From positions 9,394,214 to 9,458,213 of the forward strand of contig OZ025869.1 in NCBI GenBank assembly GCA_964019415.1: 64,000 nucleotides of DNA. The letters are read 5' to 3'. Source of the DNA: Ianthella basta. Lineage: Eukaryota; Porifera; Demospongiae; Verongiida; Ianthellidae. Positions 11,542 through 22,570 of the stretch are shown piece by piece. The number at the start of each line of letters is the position of its first letter. The stretch's first letter is position 1. Made by a program: the position numbers and the translations under genes. A model generated the notes under the pieces. The model was not told the DNA's origin. It made no database searches and saw only the letters and a program-made list of their open reading frames with translations.

Positions 11542-11741
11542 CAAGTATTCCGAGTTAAAAAACTCGTGGGGCGCCCCTGAACTCGAAGTACTTGCTAGCA
11601 ATCTCCCCTTGTATCATGTTCAGTAAATCAGATAGTTGAGGGTACAGCATTGTTGTTGGCCTGAAAGATACATCAAGATACACTAAACTGTTGGGTTTGC
11701 ATGAATTTCAAGCCTGCAGAGTCATCCAGTGAAAGCACCCC
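11542..11741 (+). repeat. Dispersed repeat, copy 1
   Basis: About 200 bp beginning caagtattccgagttaaaa and ending gtgaaagcacccc. It matches 18,129-18,344 over nearly its whole length (shared: cagatagttg, gttgttggcctgaaagatac, gttgggtttgca) and the first part of 35,743-35,815. A non-coding dispersed family; this copy lacks the downstream section present in the other two. Confidence 0.85.
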
Positions 11742-12034
11742 ATCCAGATCACTCAGATCACTTCTAGAGTATAAAAAATCACCATCAAGAGCATTTACTA
11801 GCGGAGAAAAGACGCAGCTACCCAACTCTAAGAAACAAGCCTGATCTGAAACGTCATTTTGTCGAACGTTACCTTGTAGTTTTTAACGCCGTCTCGCACG
11901 ATGAACGTTGACGTCATATCTCGGGTCACATGACCGTTGACGTTCGATCAGCGTCCCTTAACGTACGGAAGGTGTAACTTGAGCGAGCGTACTCGGAAAC
12001 GCTAGCAGCAGTCCTCTCTCCCATACGTGATAAG

Positions 12035-13492
12035 ATGGATGTAGCAATATTGGCAGCTCTGTTTCTCACTGTATTGTCTTCCCTAGCTGTGGTCCACAGC
12101 CAGGAACCTGCGACAATTCCCTGCATAGACCCTCCAAGTGGACAGGCTACCTTCACCATCCTCAGTCAGCAGGGACCAGCAGGACCTCCTGGTGTTGTTG
12201 GACCAAAGAGGAATGAGGGACCAGTTGGCAAGCAAGAAGTAAAAGGAGAGAGGGGAATGAAAGGAGACAAGGGGGTCAGAGGAGAAGCTGGGATGGTGGG
12301 GATGAAAGGGTTACCAGGTGCGAAAGGGGAGAAGGGTAAACAAGGGGAATGTGGTCCAGTAGGCCCCCGAGGTGATCCTGGCCTGCCTGGTGAAATTGGT
12401 CCAAGAGGTCGTCATGGAGTTGATGGTGCACGCGGTTACCCCGGCAACAATGGTCCACATGGTCCACCTGGTCCTCCTGGTCAACCAGGAGTGAGGGGGC
12501 CACCTGGTCCAGAAGTGTGTACTGGCACTTGTAACTTCAGTGATGCAGCATATTTGCAACTGACACGAGACATTCGAGCAAATCTTACTGAAGAAATTAG
12601 GAAGGAAATGGAGAGTAATTACCTTTTACTGCCTTTACTGCCTTCACTTGGGATGGAGTGCATTCCTTACCTTGCTGGGTTTAATGGTCTGTTACAAGAG
12701 AAGTCAGCTTCATCTTGTAAGCACATCTACCAGTGTAGTTTGTCTACTGCCCCGTCTGGGTACTACTGGATCACCACCTCCAATGGCACTGCTATCAGGA
12801 TGTATTGTGCAATGAATCTGACTCACTGTGGGAACACTACTGGGGGCTGGACCAGAGTTGCATACATCAATATGACTGACCCAACAGAGACCTGTCCGGA
12901 TGGATTGAGGTACATTTCTTCACCCAAGAGAATGTGTGGGCGGATCACTTGGGGAGGGTGCACTTCAGTAACACTACCACAATATGAGGGTTCATACACC
13001 AAGGTCTGTGGGAGAGCACTGGGCTACCAGCATTCCACTACTAAGGCTTTCGGTGGCTACCACTATGGAGGGCAGTTTACTCTTGATGGCTACTATGTTG
13101 ATGGTTTGTCTGTTACCTATGGCAACCCCCGTCACCATGTGTGGACATTTGCCTCTGGCAGATCAAAAGACCAGAAGAGTGAATTTAATAGGTGTCCATG
13201 TGCCCCACTCCCCTTGCAAGGCCATACATCTGCACCTCCATTTGTTGGAAGCCAATTCTTTTGTGAGTCAGGTGCTACAGGATCCTATTCTATGACATGG
13301 TGCCTTGATGACCCTCTCTGGGATGGCAAGGGATGTGTTGAGGGAAGCACCTGTTGTGATGGACCAAACAGACCGTGGTTCTATAGAGAGCTGAACACCA
13401 CAGTGACAGAGAGTGTTGATGTGAGGATGTGCATTTATCACAACATTTACAACAATATCGGAGTAGAAGACCTTGAAATATTTGTCTCCTGA
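12035..13492 (+). CDS. Secreted collagen-like protein with C-terminal fibrinogen-like domain
   Basis: A 485-residue single-exon frame. Residues 1-22 form a signal peptide (hydrophobic [17 protein letters not shown], cleavage near HS-Q). Residues 47 to about 160 are Gly-X-Y collagen repeats with one interruption near the start ([10 protein letters not shown]) and one at [10 protein letters not shown] charged helix follows ([17 protein letters not shown]). Residues from about 210 to the end are a Cys-rich domain with [32 protein letters not shown] and [19 protein letters not shown], resembling the fibrinogen-related C-terminal domains of sponge and cnidarian collagen-like proteins. Several N-x-S/T sites (NLT, NTT, NMT) fit an extracellular, glycosylated product. 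It probably forms trimers in the matrix or acts as a lectin-like recognition protein; ligand unknown. The absence of introns is unlike its neighbours. Confidence 0.85.
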   Translation: MDVAILAALFLTVLSSLAVVHSQEPATIPCIDPPSGQATFTILSQQGPAGPPGVVGPKRNEGPVGKQEVKGERGMKGDKGVRGEAGMVGMKGLPGAKGEKGKQGECGPVGPRGDPGLPGEIGPRGRHGVDGARGYPGNNGPHGPPGPPGQPGVRGPPGPEVCTGTCNFSDAAYLQLTRDIRANLTEEIRKEMESNYLLLPLLPSLGMECIPYLAGFNGLLQEKSASSCKHIYQCSLSTAPSGYYWITTSNGTAIRMYCAMNLTHCGNTTGGWTRVAYINMTDPTETCPDGLRYISSPKRMCGRITWGGCTSVTLPQYEGSYTKVCGRALGYQHSTTKAFGGYHYGGQFTLDGYYVDGLSVTYGNPRHHVWTFASGRSKDQKSEFNRCPCAPLPLQGHTSAPPFVGSQFFCESGATGSYSMTWCLDDPLWDGKGCVEGSTCCDGPNRPWFYRELNTTVTESVDVRMCIYHNIYNNIGVEDLEIFVS

Positions 13493-14120
13493 ACACTGGT
13501 CGGTCACATATATTGATGAGGTGACTGCACAAGAAACAGATAGCTACTTAACCCTGTTATTATAGCTATGTAGCTATGTGGTATCAGACAGCACGGTAGT
13601 GCTGTCTATGTAGGGATGGTCGTGGTTGTTTGTATTCTGTAATACAAATGAAAAGTAGCGCTACTCCTGAATAGAAGCAAGAACCGACAAAAGGAACTGC
13701 CAGCGAGGAAGGGAGGCTGTACAGTTTACATAGCTAACCTTACTTTTAACTTTCCATGCAAGCGCCAGCTCGCCGTCGAGTAGAAAGCCTCGACACCGTT
13801 TTACGTATATACGATACAACCGAACGATATCGTTGCTTTTAAACGCTATACACTTTATCATCTGTTCTAGCGCCCTAGGCACTTCTACACCGTCTATACG
13901 CATGCCAGATACTCACCCAACGAGCGGCGCACAGCGTAGTTACCAGTAAACAAGTTTCTAGCTTTCTCAGCGCGAGCGCGTGCCTTGGACCATGCATGCT
14001 CCTTCTGCGGAGGTTCCTCTAGCTTATACGGCTGGTGCTCTTCATTGGTGGTGGCGCTAATTATACGCAGAGGGAGCCTACTTTCGGACTATTCCCCAAA
14101 TCAGCTCTGACGCGGTAAAT
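13493..14120. other. Intergenic region, no gene seen
   Basis: It includes the 3' flank of the collagen gene (palindromic tagctatgtagctatg near 13,565) and an unassigned stretch before the LINE fragment. No convincing coding sequence on either strand. Confidence 0.4.
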
Positions 14121-14123
14121 GGA

Positions 14124-15635
14124 TTAAAAAATGGTGCAAAGGGGAAAAGAAAAGGTAATAAAGGAAAATGGGGTCTCCACATCTCCTCCTAGGGTGCCAT
14201 CGTCTAGGTAAAAGAGAGACAACTCCGAATTCAACTGTGTGACAAGCCGATGGATGCTCAGACAGAACAGGAGAGGCCCTAAGGGGTCCCCCTGCTGCAC
14301 TCCTTCTGCAGATTGGATGGTACGGTCACTCCAGAAGAGAGATGAAGGTGAGGAGTACACTGAATGGACAAAGGGGTAGAGGGCAGGCACATGTTCAAGA
14401 ACAGCAACCAGCATCTTGTCCCTGCGGATAGTGTTAAATGCATTCCTAAAGTCTAACTTCAGAACAGCCTTGCCAGGGTCAATGTCATGCAAGTAAAGCC
14501 TCACGGCATGGACAGCAGCCTCCCCTCACCCCCTGACACCGAATCCCAGCTGACGAGGAGCCAAGAGGTACCCCATCTCCTTCATGACCAGATTCCCAGC
14601 AACCTTGGCAGTGAGACGACGCAGGGTACAGCTCACAGCAATAGGCCGAATCCCCCCTTGTTTCTTGTGGAGGGCCGTCAGGTTGGCACCAAAGAAGAAA
14701 GGTCAGATGGATGGTGGAGTTGCGCCATCAAGCATCAGTTGAACAAAAGAAACAAGAGCGGGGAGAAGTGCTTGACGGCTGCCACCATCTGATAGCATGT
14801 CCTTCAAGTGTTGAGGTCTAAGGCCATCTGGACCTCCAGCAGATCCCTTGGGAAAAGAGTGGATTGCCCGAATAACCTCCTCCTCAGTAGCAATGAGGGT
14901 ACACTGTTGTGAAGACTCTGCAGAAGGTGGGATGCTGGAGTTGGGATGCGGGGATGGATGCTTCTCCTGGAGGGCTTCAAAGGTGGCTTCATTCATAGGT
15001 GCTAGCGTGTCATCAGAGCAGGCCAATCTGACTGCTCCCCTGAAGTCGCCTTCCTCGAGCTTTGCTGACACACGTGCTGCCAGAATAGTGGTTGGGTCAT
15101 CTGCAGGAAGGAAGCGTTTCCTGGTGGTGGACCGAATTAGGGCAGGTGGTGGATCCGCTTCATCCCTCAGCTGGTTGTTGATTGCTGTGGCCAGGGACCT
15201 ACGGCATTCTCCTCTGTCTGGGTGTCTGAGGCAGCGCCTGCTGAAGCAGAGCAGCCGATTCCACGAGGTGTGATCATTCTTTCGTACAACAGCTTCTAGG
15301 ATCGCGGCAAACTTCCTCGCGGTGCTCTCCCTTGAGGCCTTCGGCAGACGCTTGATTATGTTCACCGACGTTCTCAGGGGGAGAGAAAACACGGTTGACG
15401 GAGGTAGGCGTTCCATTTCCTCACTATCCTGGCCTCGGGTCGTCATCGTCGGGGGCTCTGGGGGATGAGCGGGCGTTGACGCTGGCCAGACTGGAGGTCG
15501 GCGAGAGCCAGGACACCGGGATGCAACTGGTCCATGTTGTCTGACCAAACCAGCGGCAGTGACAGCAATCGGGCGGAGACAGACGGAGCAGGTTGATTGA
15601 GGGTTGCGCGCACTCACGCCGGCCTCTGCCGCCAT
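14124..15635 (-). pseudogene. Non-LTR retrotransposon ORF (RLE-type LINE): zinc finger plus reverse transcriptase, broken
   Basis: Read from 15,635 downward. The N-terminus (MAAEAGVSARN) carries CSVC-x14-H-x6-C, a likely zinc finger, then a polar linker, an LACSDDTLAP segment and the RT approach KGSAGGPDGLRPQHLKDML (14,703-15,635). The middle part (14,505-14,702) continues with QGGIRPIAVSCTLRRL and APRQLGFGVRG but has two in-frame TGA codons. The palm motifs follow at 14,124-14,504: KLDFRNAFNTIRRDK (A), EGVQQGDPLGPLLF (B), FYLDDGTL (C, catalytic DD). Coding ends shortly after motif C, so thumb and endonuclease are missing. The C-terminal half of the same kind of protein lies at 38.0-39.0 kb. 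It would copy RNA at a nicked target if intact; this copy cannot. Confidence 0.85.
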
Positions 15636-15639
15636 TTTT

Positions 15640-15797
15640 TATTTTGATTACTTAATTTTGTAAAAGGAAAGAAATTTACAATCGGCATCATAATCATCAG
15701 CAAGTATCATAATCAAGAGTGGAAAGCTGGTTAGCTAGCTGTTGTGTTCATGCTCTGTTCTCTGCAGCTGTGCGAACTGGGCAAATCCGCTTCAGCT
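15640..15797. other. Short spacer between LINE and Tigger fragments
   Basis: AT-rich, with short tcatcataatcatcagca-type repeats. No gene seen. Confidence 0.4.
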
Positions 15798-17561
15798 TCA
15801 GATCAGGCGCATCCAGCTGTCCCGCACACCAATAGTGGAACCACCTCCAGCAGCCTCTCTCATCACACCCAATCCAAGCTTCCTGTGATAATTCCTCATC
15901 ATCATCATCAAAGTGGCTTTCACATCCCTGGCAAATGTTATCGTCTTTGTTAGTGGTCTTCTTGCCTTTTCCAGCTGCCTGTCTTCATTTTGTGTGTGTC
16001 TTCTTCTTTCCACTGACCTTGCCCTTCTTTGCTGCACGCTCTTTTCTTCTTGCATCTTGCTCCCGTATGTGTTCCAGAACCTCCACCTCTGTAAATGCTT
16101 CTCCATAATGTCTGGGCTCTGCTCTTCTCTGGCGCCCAGCCTGCACTGTGACAGTACTGTTTGTTGAAACAAACAGATGTCCGAAGAACCTGTTGATGAA
16201 CACTGAAGTTGCAGGTTGTGCATGGCTGTGACTGGGAATGAGGTGGCTGCGAAACATGGCCAGATGCTTATTGGGAGCGAGTTTGAGGTCACTGAGAAGC
16301 ATGGTCAGATGCTGGTTGGCAGCAAGCTGGAGGTGGCTGGCCAGATGCTGGTTGGGAGTGAGGTTGAGATGGCTCTGGAAGTGAATCTTGGAAAGGAGCC
16401 AACGTTTGCAGTTTGGAAGCTGGAATGGCATCTCGAGACAAAGTGAATCTCAGTTTCCCGGAACCCTGCTATGAAATGCTCAGGCAAAAGAACCCTGTCC
16501 CACATTTGGGCAACCATGGACGGAAAGGCTGCCTTGTCCACTTTCACTGCCATGGTCTTCAACTTGAACACCTTCAAAACCTGTGACCACACCAACTTCA
16601 GGGGTCCGTAAACCACCAGAAGATGGGTGGTGTGTGGAGGGAAAACATACTGGACAATGCCCTTCTCCTTTGCCTCCTCGATCAGAGCAAGGGATGTGTG
16701 TGACTGGTGCCCATCAAGAAATAGAATGACAGGACCTGTGTGTCGCATGTCTAAAACTGCTGGAAGGAAGATCTTGCGGAACTATTCTAGAAAATTTCCA
16801 GCCTCCATCCATCCTGAGTCTGACATGGAGTAACGTGTACCTGGAGGACCACCTTGAGTGTGAGTTGCTTGTAGATTTTCCCTTGTACACAATGTAGGGA
16901 GGCAACCTCTCTCCAATGGCCGATCCACCAGCTAGAATAGTGATGTAATCTCTGCCACTGCCCTCTCCCATTTCATGAACATCCTTATCCCCCCTTCGTG
17001 CAATGATTTTCCGTGATGCAACTGCTGTGCAAATGCCTGTCTCATCACAGTTCCAAATGTGCCTTCCTCGTTCACTCGGAGTCATCCTGTCCAGTTTATG
17101 CTTCCGGAAAAGTTGCTATTTAGACACAAGGTAGTTAATTTTACATTCTTATTCTTTTAGATACAACTCTGCCTACTGTATACTAACTAACATACATGCA
17201 TGAGTAGCACCATATTTGTAGTTATCTGCAGGTTTTGGAAGTACTTGTCCGTCACTTCCAGTGTGGATGCCTGAGCCCGGTTGATTAGAAAGTGCTGTGG
17301 CTTCCTTTCAGATAGGCATGGCCAACACTGTAGAAATCCCTTCCACCACTTCTTACCAGGAACCCCATCTTTGAAGGGGGTCACTTTCTCCTGTGACTCA
17401 AGGTAGTCATGGACTACTGTGCCCCCCATGAAGCGATCAAGGCCAAAGCCTGACTGGGCTAGTACTTCACAGGATCTTACAATACTCTTCTCTTCCTCCT
17501 CGGTTAGAATTGGGGGTTGTCCAGCTCCAATTCTCGTGAATAGTGCTTCTTGAAACACCAA
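15798..17561 (-). pseudogene. Tigger/pogo-type transposase (CENP-B-like DDE), broken
   Basis: Read from 17,561 downward. 17,561-17,187 gives the CENP-B-like helix-turn-helix part (EEEEKSIVRSCEVLAQSGFG, then GVPGKKWWKGFLQCWPCLSE). 17,085 to about 16,880 begins the DDE domain with IWNCDETGICTAVASRKIIA, first catalytic Asp present. A frameshift near 16,880 and an in-frame TAG near 16,783 follow. 16,748-16,305 holds the second Asp in PVILFLDGHQSHTSL and then FPPHTTHLL. The C-terminal tail (to 15,798) is Arg/Lys-rich (EEKSVQQRRARSVERRR) with another frame change. The N-terminal Psq-type HTH was not found. Inactive, but both DDE segments remain readable. Confidence 0.88.
16235..16375. repeat. Short repeats inside the Tigger C-terminal region
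   Basis: The string ggccagatgctggttgggag and variants recur at least three times with about 45-50 bp spacing, giving repeated SNLxLAxNQHL-type peptides on the minus strand. It has expanded within the transposase remnant. Confidence 0.6.
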
Positions 17562-18128
17562 ATCTCTCTTCAGCCACCCTCAAGCTCAGCTCCTTTGCTT
17601 CCACTGCAAATTAGCTGTTTCCACCCTTTCCTTCCTCTCCTTAGACAATTTATTAGCTTTTGTTGCCCTTGTTTGGATTCAAATTTGGCGCCATATAGGT
17701 TACGTGATGTCACCCGCACCAAGTCACTTCGTGAACAATTATTATTAATAGCTGATAAGCATCTGGGCACTTAGGGGCTGCCATAACCAGAGTATAGAGA
17801 TCAGCAAGGTGATCAGTGCAGCTGCTTGATAGCTTCCGCAAGCACTAGGCAACGTAGGCGAGGGCACTACTGTGGCTCCTTGCCCAATTTCAAGGATATT
17901 TTCGGCGTTGCCAGGAAGGTGAGTGTCGGTGCTTCCTGAGACAGTGGACTTGCACACCCTACACAGCGTGCTTGAGTGAGTTAAGCATTGTTTGCACCGA
18001 CCCTAACCCCTGTTTGGCTCGTACGCATCAAGTGGTTGATTTGTAACTTGCCATTAGTCGGAAAGGCGCTAAGAAAATACAACGTCCGTAATTAGGAATT
18101 GACTGTAATTAGGCGCCCTTACCTTGAA
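17562..18128. other. Unassigned stretch
   Basis: It holds the 5' flank of the Tigger remnant and non-coding sequence. No gene, TIR or RNA was recognised. Confidence 0.35.
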
Positions 18129-18960
18129 CAAGTATTTCGAGTTAAAAAAACTCGTGGGGCGCCGGGGCACCCCTGAACCTCAAACTACTTGCTAGCAATT
18201 TCCCCATGTACATTCAGTAAATCAGATAGTTGGGGGTACAGTATTGTTGTTGGCCTGAAAGATACATCAAGACACACTAGACCGTTGGGTTTGCAAGAGT
18301 TTCAAGTCTCCAGAGCAGCCAGTCATATGCAGTGAAAGCACCCCTACCAAACTGTCAAATGTTTGCCTAATGCTTTTTAATCTATATGACATTCTGAATG
18401 AGCAATTGTTACTTTGTGCCTGGAGGAGGAGTGTGCTGGCTGAAAGGCTACCCTATTATGACTCTATGAGCGAATCATGGCTATACTTATGTGCCATGAT
18501 TTGCTGGTCTCCCATTATTGGCCTACGGGTCACTAGACTTCTGTTGTATTTAGGGCTGTACCTCGCAGGAAAACAGTTAAGTAAGCTTCCTACTACAATA
18601 CTATTACTTAAACATGTTCTAGAAACACTTTGCGTTCTTTGGATACACGGCGAAATATAAAGAAAGATGATTTTGAGCCTAGCAAACAGAGAGCGGCGAC
18701 CGCGTGGCCATTTTACACTGTCCGTCAGTGATAATAGGAGCTGTATCTCGCAGAAGAGACGTTCCTTAGGCTTTTTATTAATATTACTCTATTAACACGT
18801 TTATGACCACATTTTGTCAGATTCAAATACGGCGAAACGTCATTAGAGACGATTTAAAGCTTTGTAAAGAACAACATGAGCACCGCCACTTGCAATGACA
18901 GAAATATATATTATATATAAGTGAAAACAATATAGGGGCACCAAACAAAAATCTTTTGAG
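18129..18960 (+). repeat. Dispersed repeat, copy 2 (longest)
   Basis: The first 215 bp match 11,542-11,741. The later part (18,660-18,910: gattttgagcctagcaaacag, ggccattttac, ctgtatctcgcagaagag, acttgcaatgacagaaata) matches 35,855-36,060. Together with copy 3 this shows the two halves belong to one non-autonomous element. No coding sequence was recognised inside. Confidence 0.8.
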
Positions 18961-19075
18961 ACTATGGGCTGGGCTCAAACTTGGTACATCCCATAATACC
19001 AGATCTTGAACCCTGTGCCTTTATGCTAAGCAGGTTGTGCAATAAAGTGGCTGTCTGACGCTGCTAAAAATTAGC

Positions 19076-19145
19076 TAGTCTCGTCCCCGGTCCACTTTCG
19101 GTCGCCATTTTATTGGCCTGAAAGGTGGTCTGGTGACTTTGGTCA
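19076..19145 (+). repeat. Short dispersed repeat, plus orientation
   Basis: The stretch with ggtccactttcggtcgccat and gaaaggtggtctgg is found again, inverted and slightly diverged, at 57,308-57,380. It is a likely end of a MITE family. Confidence 0.65.
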
Positions 19146-19147
19146 AC

Positions 19148-19563
19148 TTAGGCCCCGTTTACACTAAAACGCTTTCATTTGTATACGGAGCAATTGCTGC
19201 AAATAGCATTCCGTATTTGTACTGTTTACATTGATACGAATTCGCAGGAATACGAGGAGGGTAAAGGGGCGAAAAACGCTAAAAAGTTGGAAGTAAGTCT
19301 GAAGACCACTGAAAATGTCTTTCTCCTTTCGGTTAGCGACATTCTGGTACGCCTCGAAGACAACCGAAGCCGAAAAGAACCTTTTTTACCCATTTATACA
19401 CGTACGATACGATATCATTTTTGAACAGCTCCACTTAGGTCTCCATTTTTGAAAACCTCCGTTTACCAAATCCTTTTCGTCGTTTGCATGTAAACGGAAG
19501 GTGCAAACACAGCGGAATTGCTACGGATACAGGCAAAAACGTTTTTATGTAAACATAGCCTTA
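19148..19563. mobile_element. MITE with gtttacat-type inverted ends
   Basis: The left end ttaggccccgtttacac and right end atgtaaacatagccttaa are imperfect inverted complements, with a further match between aaaacgctttc and aaaaacgttttt. It is non-coding. The right part is included in the duplicated 303-bp block that recurs at 20,324. Confidence 0.65.
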
Positions 19564-19679
19564 AACACTCAGTGTGTCACTATACACTTGCTCACCTTGT
19601 GATGACCTATATCCTATCTACTCTGATTAATCTACATCATGCACTACCTAACATGATCTGATTATTAGCTTACCTTATT
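19377..19679 (+). repeat. 303-bp direct repeat, copy A
   Basis: Identical by eye, at a constant offset of 947 bp, to 20,324-20,626. It runs from gaaccttttttacccattta to attagcttaccttatt. It contains the right end of the MITE above plus 116 bp of unique flank, so the repeat is not simply two transposon copies. Confidence 0.93.
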
Positions 19680-20029
19680 CTACCAGTTGTAGCAGTTGGG
19701 GCAAGGGCATGCCTGCCTGCATGAGGTTGGGAAGAGCCAAATGCCCCCCCCCCCTCCCCAACATGTGGCAGGTGGAAGTGAGTCCACCTGCCATGCATTA
19801 TAGGGCAATTTACCAAGGGGTACCCCACAGAGGGTGTTGGTTGCCCTAACTGCCATGCTTTCTATAGGCTGCTAGCTGCTTGGTTTGCCACTGGATAACC
19901 ATAAGTGGGTACTGCTTGGTAATCCTCTCTTGCTTCCTGAGTTGCCCACAGCAAACCCTAGGAGGGTACCACTGGGTAACGTCTGCTTTGCTACTTTGCT
20001 GCTTGCATGGGGTGCCATTGGCAAACCCT

Positions 20030-20150
20030 GTGAGGGTACTGTGTTGAATCTAATGGTAGTCACGACTCGGAAAAAATGTTGGAAAGAAGGGAACCAGCTT
20101 TGGCACCAGCTGGCAACCAAACCCAGGACAACTTACACCCTAATGTGGGG
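20030..20150 (+). repeat. Inverted repeat arm (partner 21,625-21,740)
   Basis: This arm reads tgttgaatctaatggtagtc, then cacgactcgg, then a ttggaaagaaggg stretch; the partner reads the complement in reverse order. Arms of about 115 bp flank the first gypsy pol piece and may be the ends of a foldback element that carried or received it. Confidence 0.75.
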
Positions 20151-20323
20151 TTTCAGCAGCCCAAGCCAACCAACCAGGCCAGAACAACTTGCCTTTTCTC
20201 TCCTGAACCATTGTTGTGTTGAACCAGTTAGTTGAACCATTGTTGTTGAAACATCGTTGGAAATAGCCTATGAGAGAAAGGGCAAGTTGTTCCGCCCTAC
20301 ATGGTTGGTTGGCTTGGGCTACT

Positions 20324-20626
20324 GAACCTTTTTTACCCATTTATACACGTACGATACGATATCATTTTTGAACAGCTCCACTTAGGTCTCCATTTTTGAA
20401 AACCTCCGTTTACCAAATCCTTTTCGTCGTTTGCATGTAAACGGAAGGTGCAAACACAGCGGAATTGCTACGGATACAGGCAAAAACGTTTTTATGTAAA
20501 CATAGCCTTAAACACTCAGTGTGTCACTATACACTTGCTCACCTTGTGATGACCTATATCCTATCTACTCTGATTAATCTACATCATGCACTACCTAACA
20601 TGATCTGATTATTAGCTTACCTTATT
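20324..20626 (+). repeat. 303-bp direct repeat, copy B
   Basis: Second copy of the block at 19,377-19,679, with no difference found by eye. It ends 28 bp before the start of the gypsy protease-like sequence. Confidence 0.93.
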
Positions 20627-20639
20627 ACCCCTATGGTAG

Positions 20640-21490
20640 ACTGGTAGAAACTGATGGAATTCCTCAGGAAATGGAGGTCGACACTGCAGCCTCACTTTCT
20701 TTGGTGGCTGAAGACACTGGCCACAGAGGGGAGCTGCATCAGTCCCAGCTGAGGTTGTGTACCTACTCTGGTCAGCCACTGGAAGTGAGGGGGAGCATGA
20801 GAGTGTTGGTATGTCATGGAGGCCAAGAATTTTATCTTCCACTTACCGTGGTGAAGGGGACTGGACCTTCAGACTAGCTGGAGATCAGTGCCTCTGCCTT
20901 AGTGACATCTTGGCATCAAGCAAGACAGAGAAGGATGGCAGTTCTTGAGCAGGTTCTGGACCGTCTGGAGTAAGCAGGCCTCCGACTGAACAAGGCAAAT
21001 GCATGTTTATGACTGATTTTGTAGCTCATTGGCACATTGTGGATGCCCAAGGCAGGCCTGCATCCTAATTCAAACAAGGTCAGACCTGTAGAAGAGGCAC
21101 CTCAGCTGCGTTGTGTCTCGGAGCTGAAGTCCTTTCTAATGCTCCTAGCATACTACAGCAAGTTCCTGCCAGACCTTGCCACAGTGCTCTCACCCCTCTA
21201 TGCCCTACTCCGCCAGGACACACCCTAGTCACAAAAGGAGGGAGGAAGTCTTTCAAGCAGCCAAGTTGTTGTTGATCTCATCCGATGTTCTGGTTCACTT
21301 TGATTTGAACCTCTCCTGCTAGCGTGTGACGTTTCATCCTATGGAATTGGTCCAGTGCTGTCGCACCGGATGAAGGACAGGTCAGAACGCCCAATAGCTT
21401 TTGTGTCACGTTCCCTGACGGAGGCAGAGCGCAAGTACTCCCAGATTGAGCAAGAAGCCTTGGCTTGTGTGTTTGGGCAACGAATTAAGT
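20640..21490 (+). pseudogene. Ty3/gypsy pol remnant: protease, RT C-terminus, RNase H start
   Basis: Seen in order: a retropepsin-like stretch (MEVDTAASLSLVAEDT, LRLCTYSGQPLEVRG, LPLTVVKGTGPS) in which the usual DTGA/DSGA is DTAA; a gap where most of the RT should be; the RT end and connection (VLDRLE, stop, AGLRLNKAKCMF; SELKSFLMLLAYYSKFLPDL; TVLSPLYALLRQD); and an RNase H beginning with the DVSSYGIGPVLSH and RPIAFVSRSLTEAERKYSQI segments. Frame changes and stops separate the parts. A decayed retrotransposon of the kind common in invertebrates; it cannot be active. Confidence 0.85.
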
Positions 21491-21624
21491 GCGAATTTCG
21501 CTTGTGCTGGAAGGATGCTCAAAGTTGAGAGCTGTATATATGATTTTCACATTTATCAGGCGCAGTGGACTCCTCAAGTTGGAGAGAACGCCTGCCACCC
21601 GATTCATTTCAGTTCTCACTGCTT

Positions 21625-21740
21625 CTTTCGTTAGGGTGTAAGTTGTTCTGGGTTCAGCTGCCAGCTTGTGTCAATTTTCCCTTTCTTTTCCAACATTTCT
21701 TCCGAGTCGTGACTTTCATTAGATTCAACACGGTTACAAC
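21625..21740 (-). repeat. Inverted repeat arm (partner 20,030-20,150)
   Basis: Complement of the arm at 20,030-20,150, including ccgagtcgtgac and attagattcaacac. The stretch after it (21,765-21,890) with gagagtaccactgggtaacc and ctaggagggtaccactt also resembles 19,930-20,000. Confidence 0.75.
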
Positions 21741-22017
21741 TGACTCTCATTCTACATAAAACTATGAGAGTACCACTGGGTAACCAACCTCTTTTCTGTT
21801 TTCTTGATTGCATGGTATGCCATTGGTCAACCCTAGGAGGGTACCACTTGGTAGCCTCCTTTGCTTTGCATGCTTCTTGGGCTGCCCTTGACAAACTGTG
21901 ATGTGAGCATCAAACATAGCAGATGGGTAGTAGACAATTGAGACAGGACGTTTCAGCCCCACATAGGCCTTCTTCGTCAGCTCTACAAACTGAAAAGCTG
22001 CAGTGAGGTGTTGGTTA

Positions 22018-22237
22018 TAGTGCCACAGTTTCCTATAGGATGTGATGGTTCCGTATACTGCCCTGCATCATGATCACTTGAACTGTTGTACAAAGTGGAA
22101 TTCCTGCACGTGACTTTGCATGAGTTCATGGCAGCCCTCTTTGTTGCCAGCAAGAGCAACAGAGGAGCAAGCTGACGTCTGAATAAAACACCTTCCAATT
22201 AATTACAAGGAGTATAGCAGTATAATTGATATTGACC
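22018..22237 (+). repeat. About 215-bp direct repeat, copy A
   Basis: Begins cagtttcctataggatgtgatgg-like sequence and ends caaggagtatagcagtat. It recurs at 22,885-23,098 at roughly 90 percent identity by eye. The two copies flank the second gypsy RNase H piece. Confidence 0.85.
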
Positions 22238-22309
22238 ACTTCTTAGCAATATTTTCATTTTACTGTGGCCTGACAAGACTTGAAAACTAACAGACAACAA
22301 GCTCATCTT

Positions 22310-22570
22310 CTGGAGGAGGTAGACAATCTGTGGGTACGAAGTGCCAAGTGCTTCATGCTTCAAACCAACCACAAGCCCTGATGTTGGCAGTGGAGTTCCT
22401 TCTCCAGAGATTCCTTGACCACTTTTGAAGTCACATCACCAGCACCTGAAATTCAGGACTCCCATACCACGAGCCCATTGCAGCCTACGCCCCAGGCACG
22501 ACAGGACAACCTGGACAATCTTGCAGATGCAGTGTCAAGAGTGGACGCTCAGGTGCTACGCTGCTCCCAC
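22310..22570 (+). pseudogene. Gypsy RNase H C-terminal remnant
   Basis: The frame around 22,355 reads FMLQTNHKPL, the usual RNase H step (F.L.TDHKPL). The stretch near 22,500 reads RQDNLDNLADAVSR, resembling the N.ADALSR end of gypsy RNase H. This is the continuation of the pol remnant that stops near 21,490, displaced by about 800 bp of inserted repeat. Confidence 0.65.

Noticed and set aside
12276..12559. Minus-strand His/Asp- and Trp-rich ORFs
   Set aside because: Antisense of the Gly-X-Y collagen codons.
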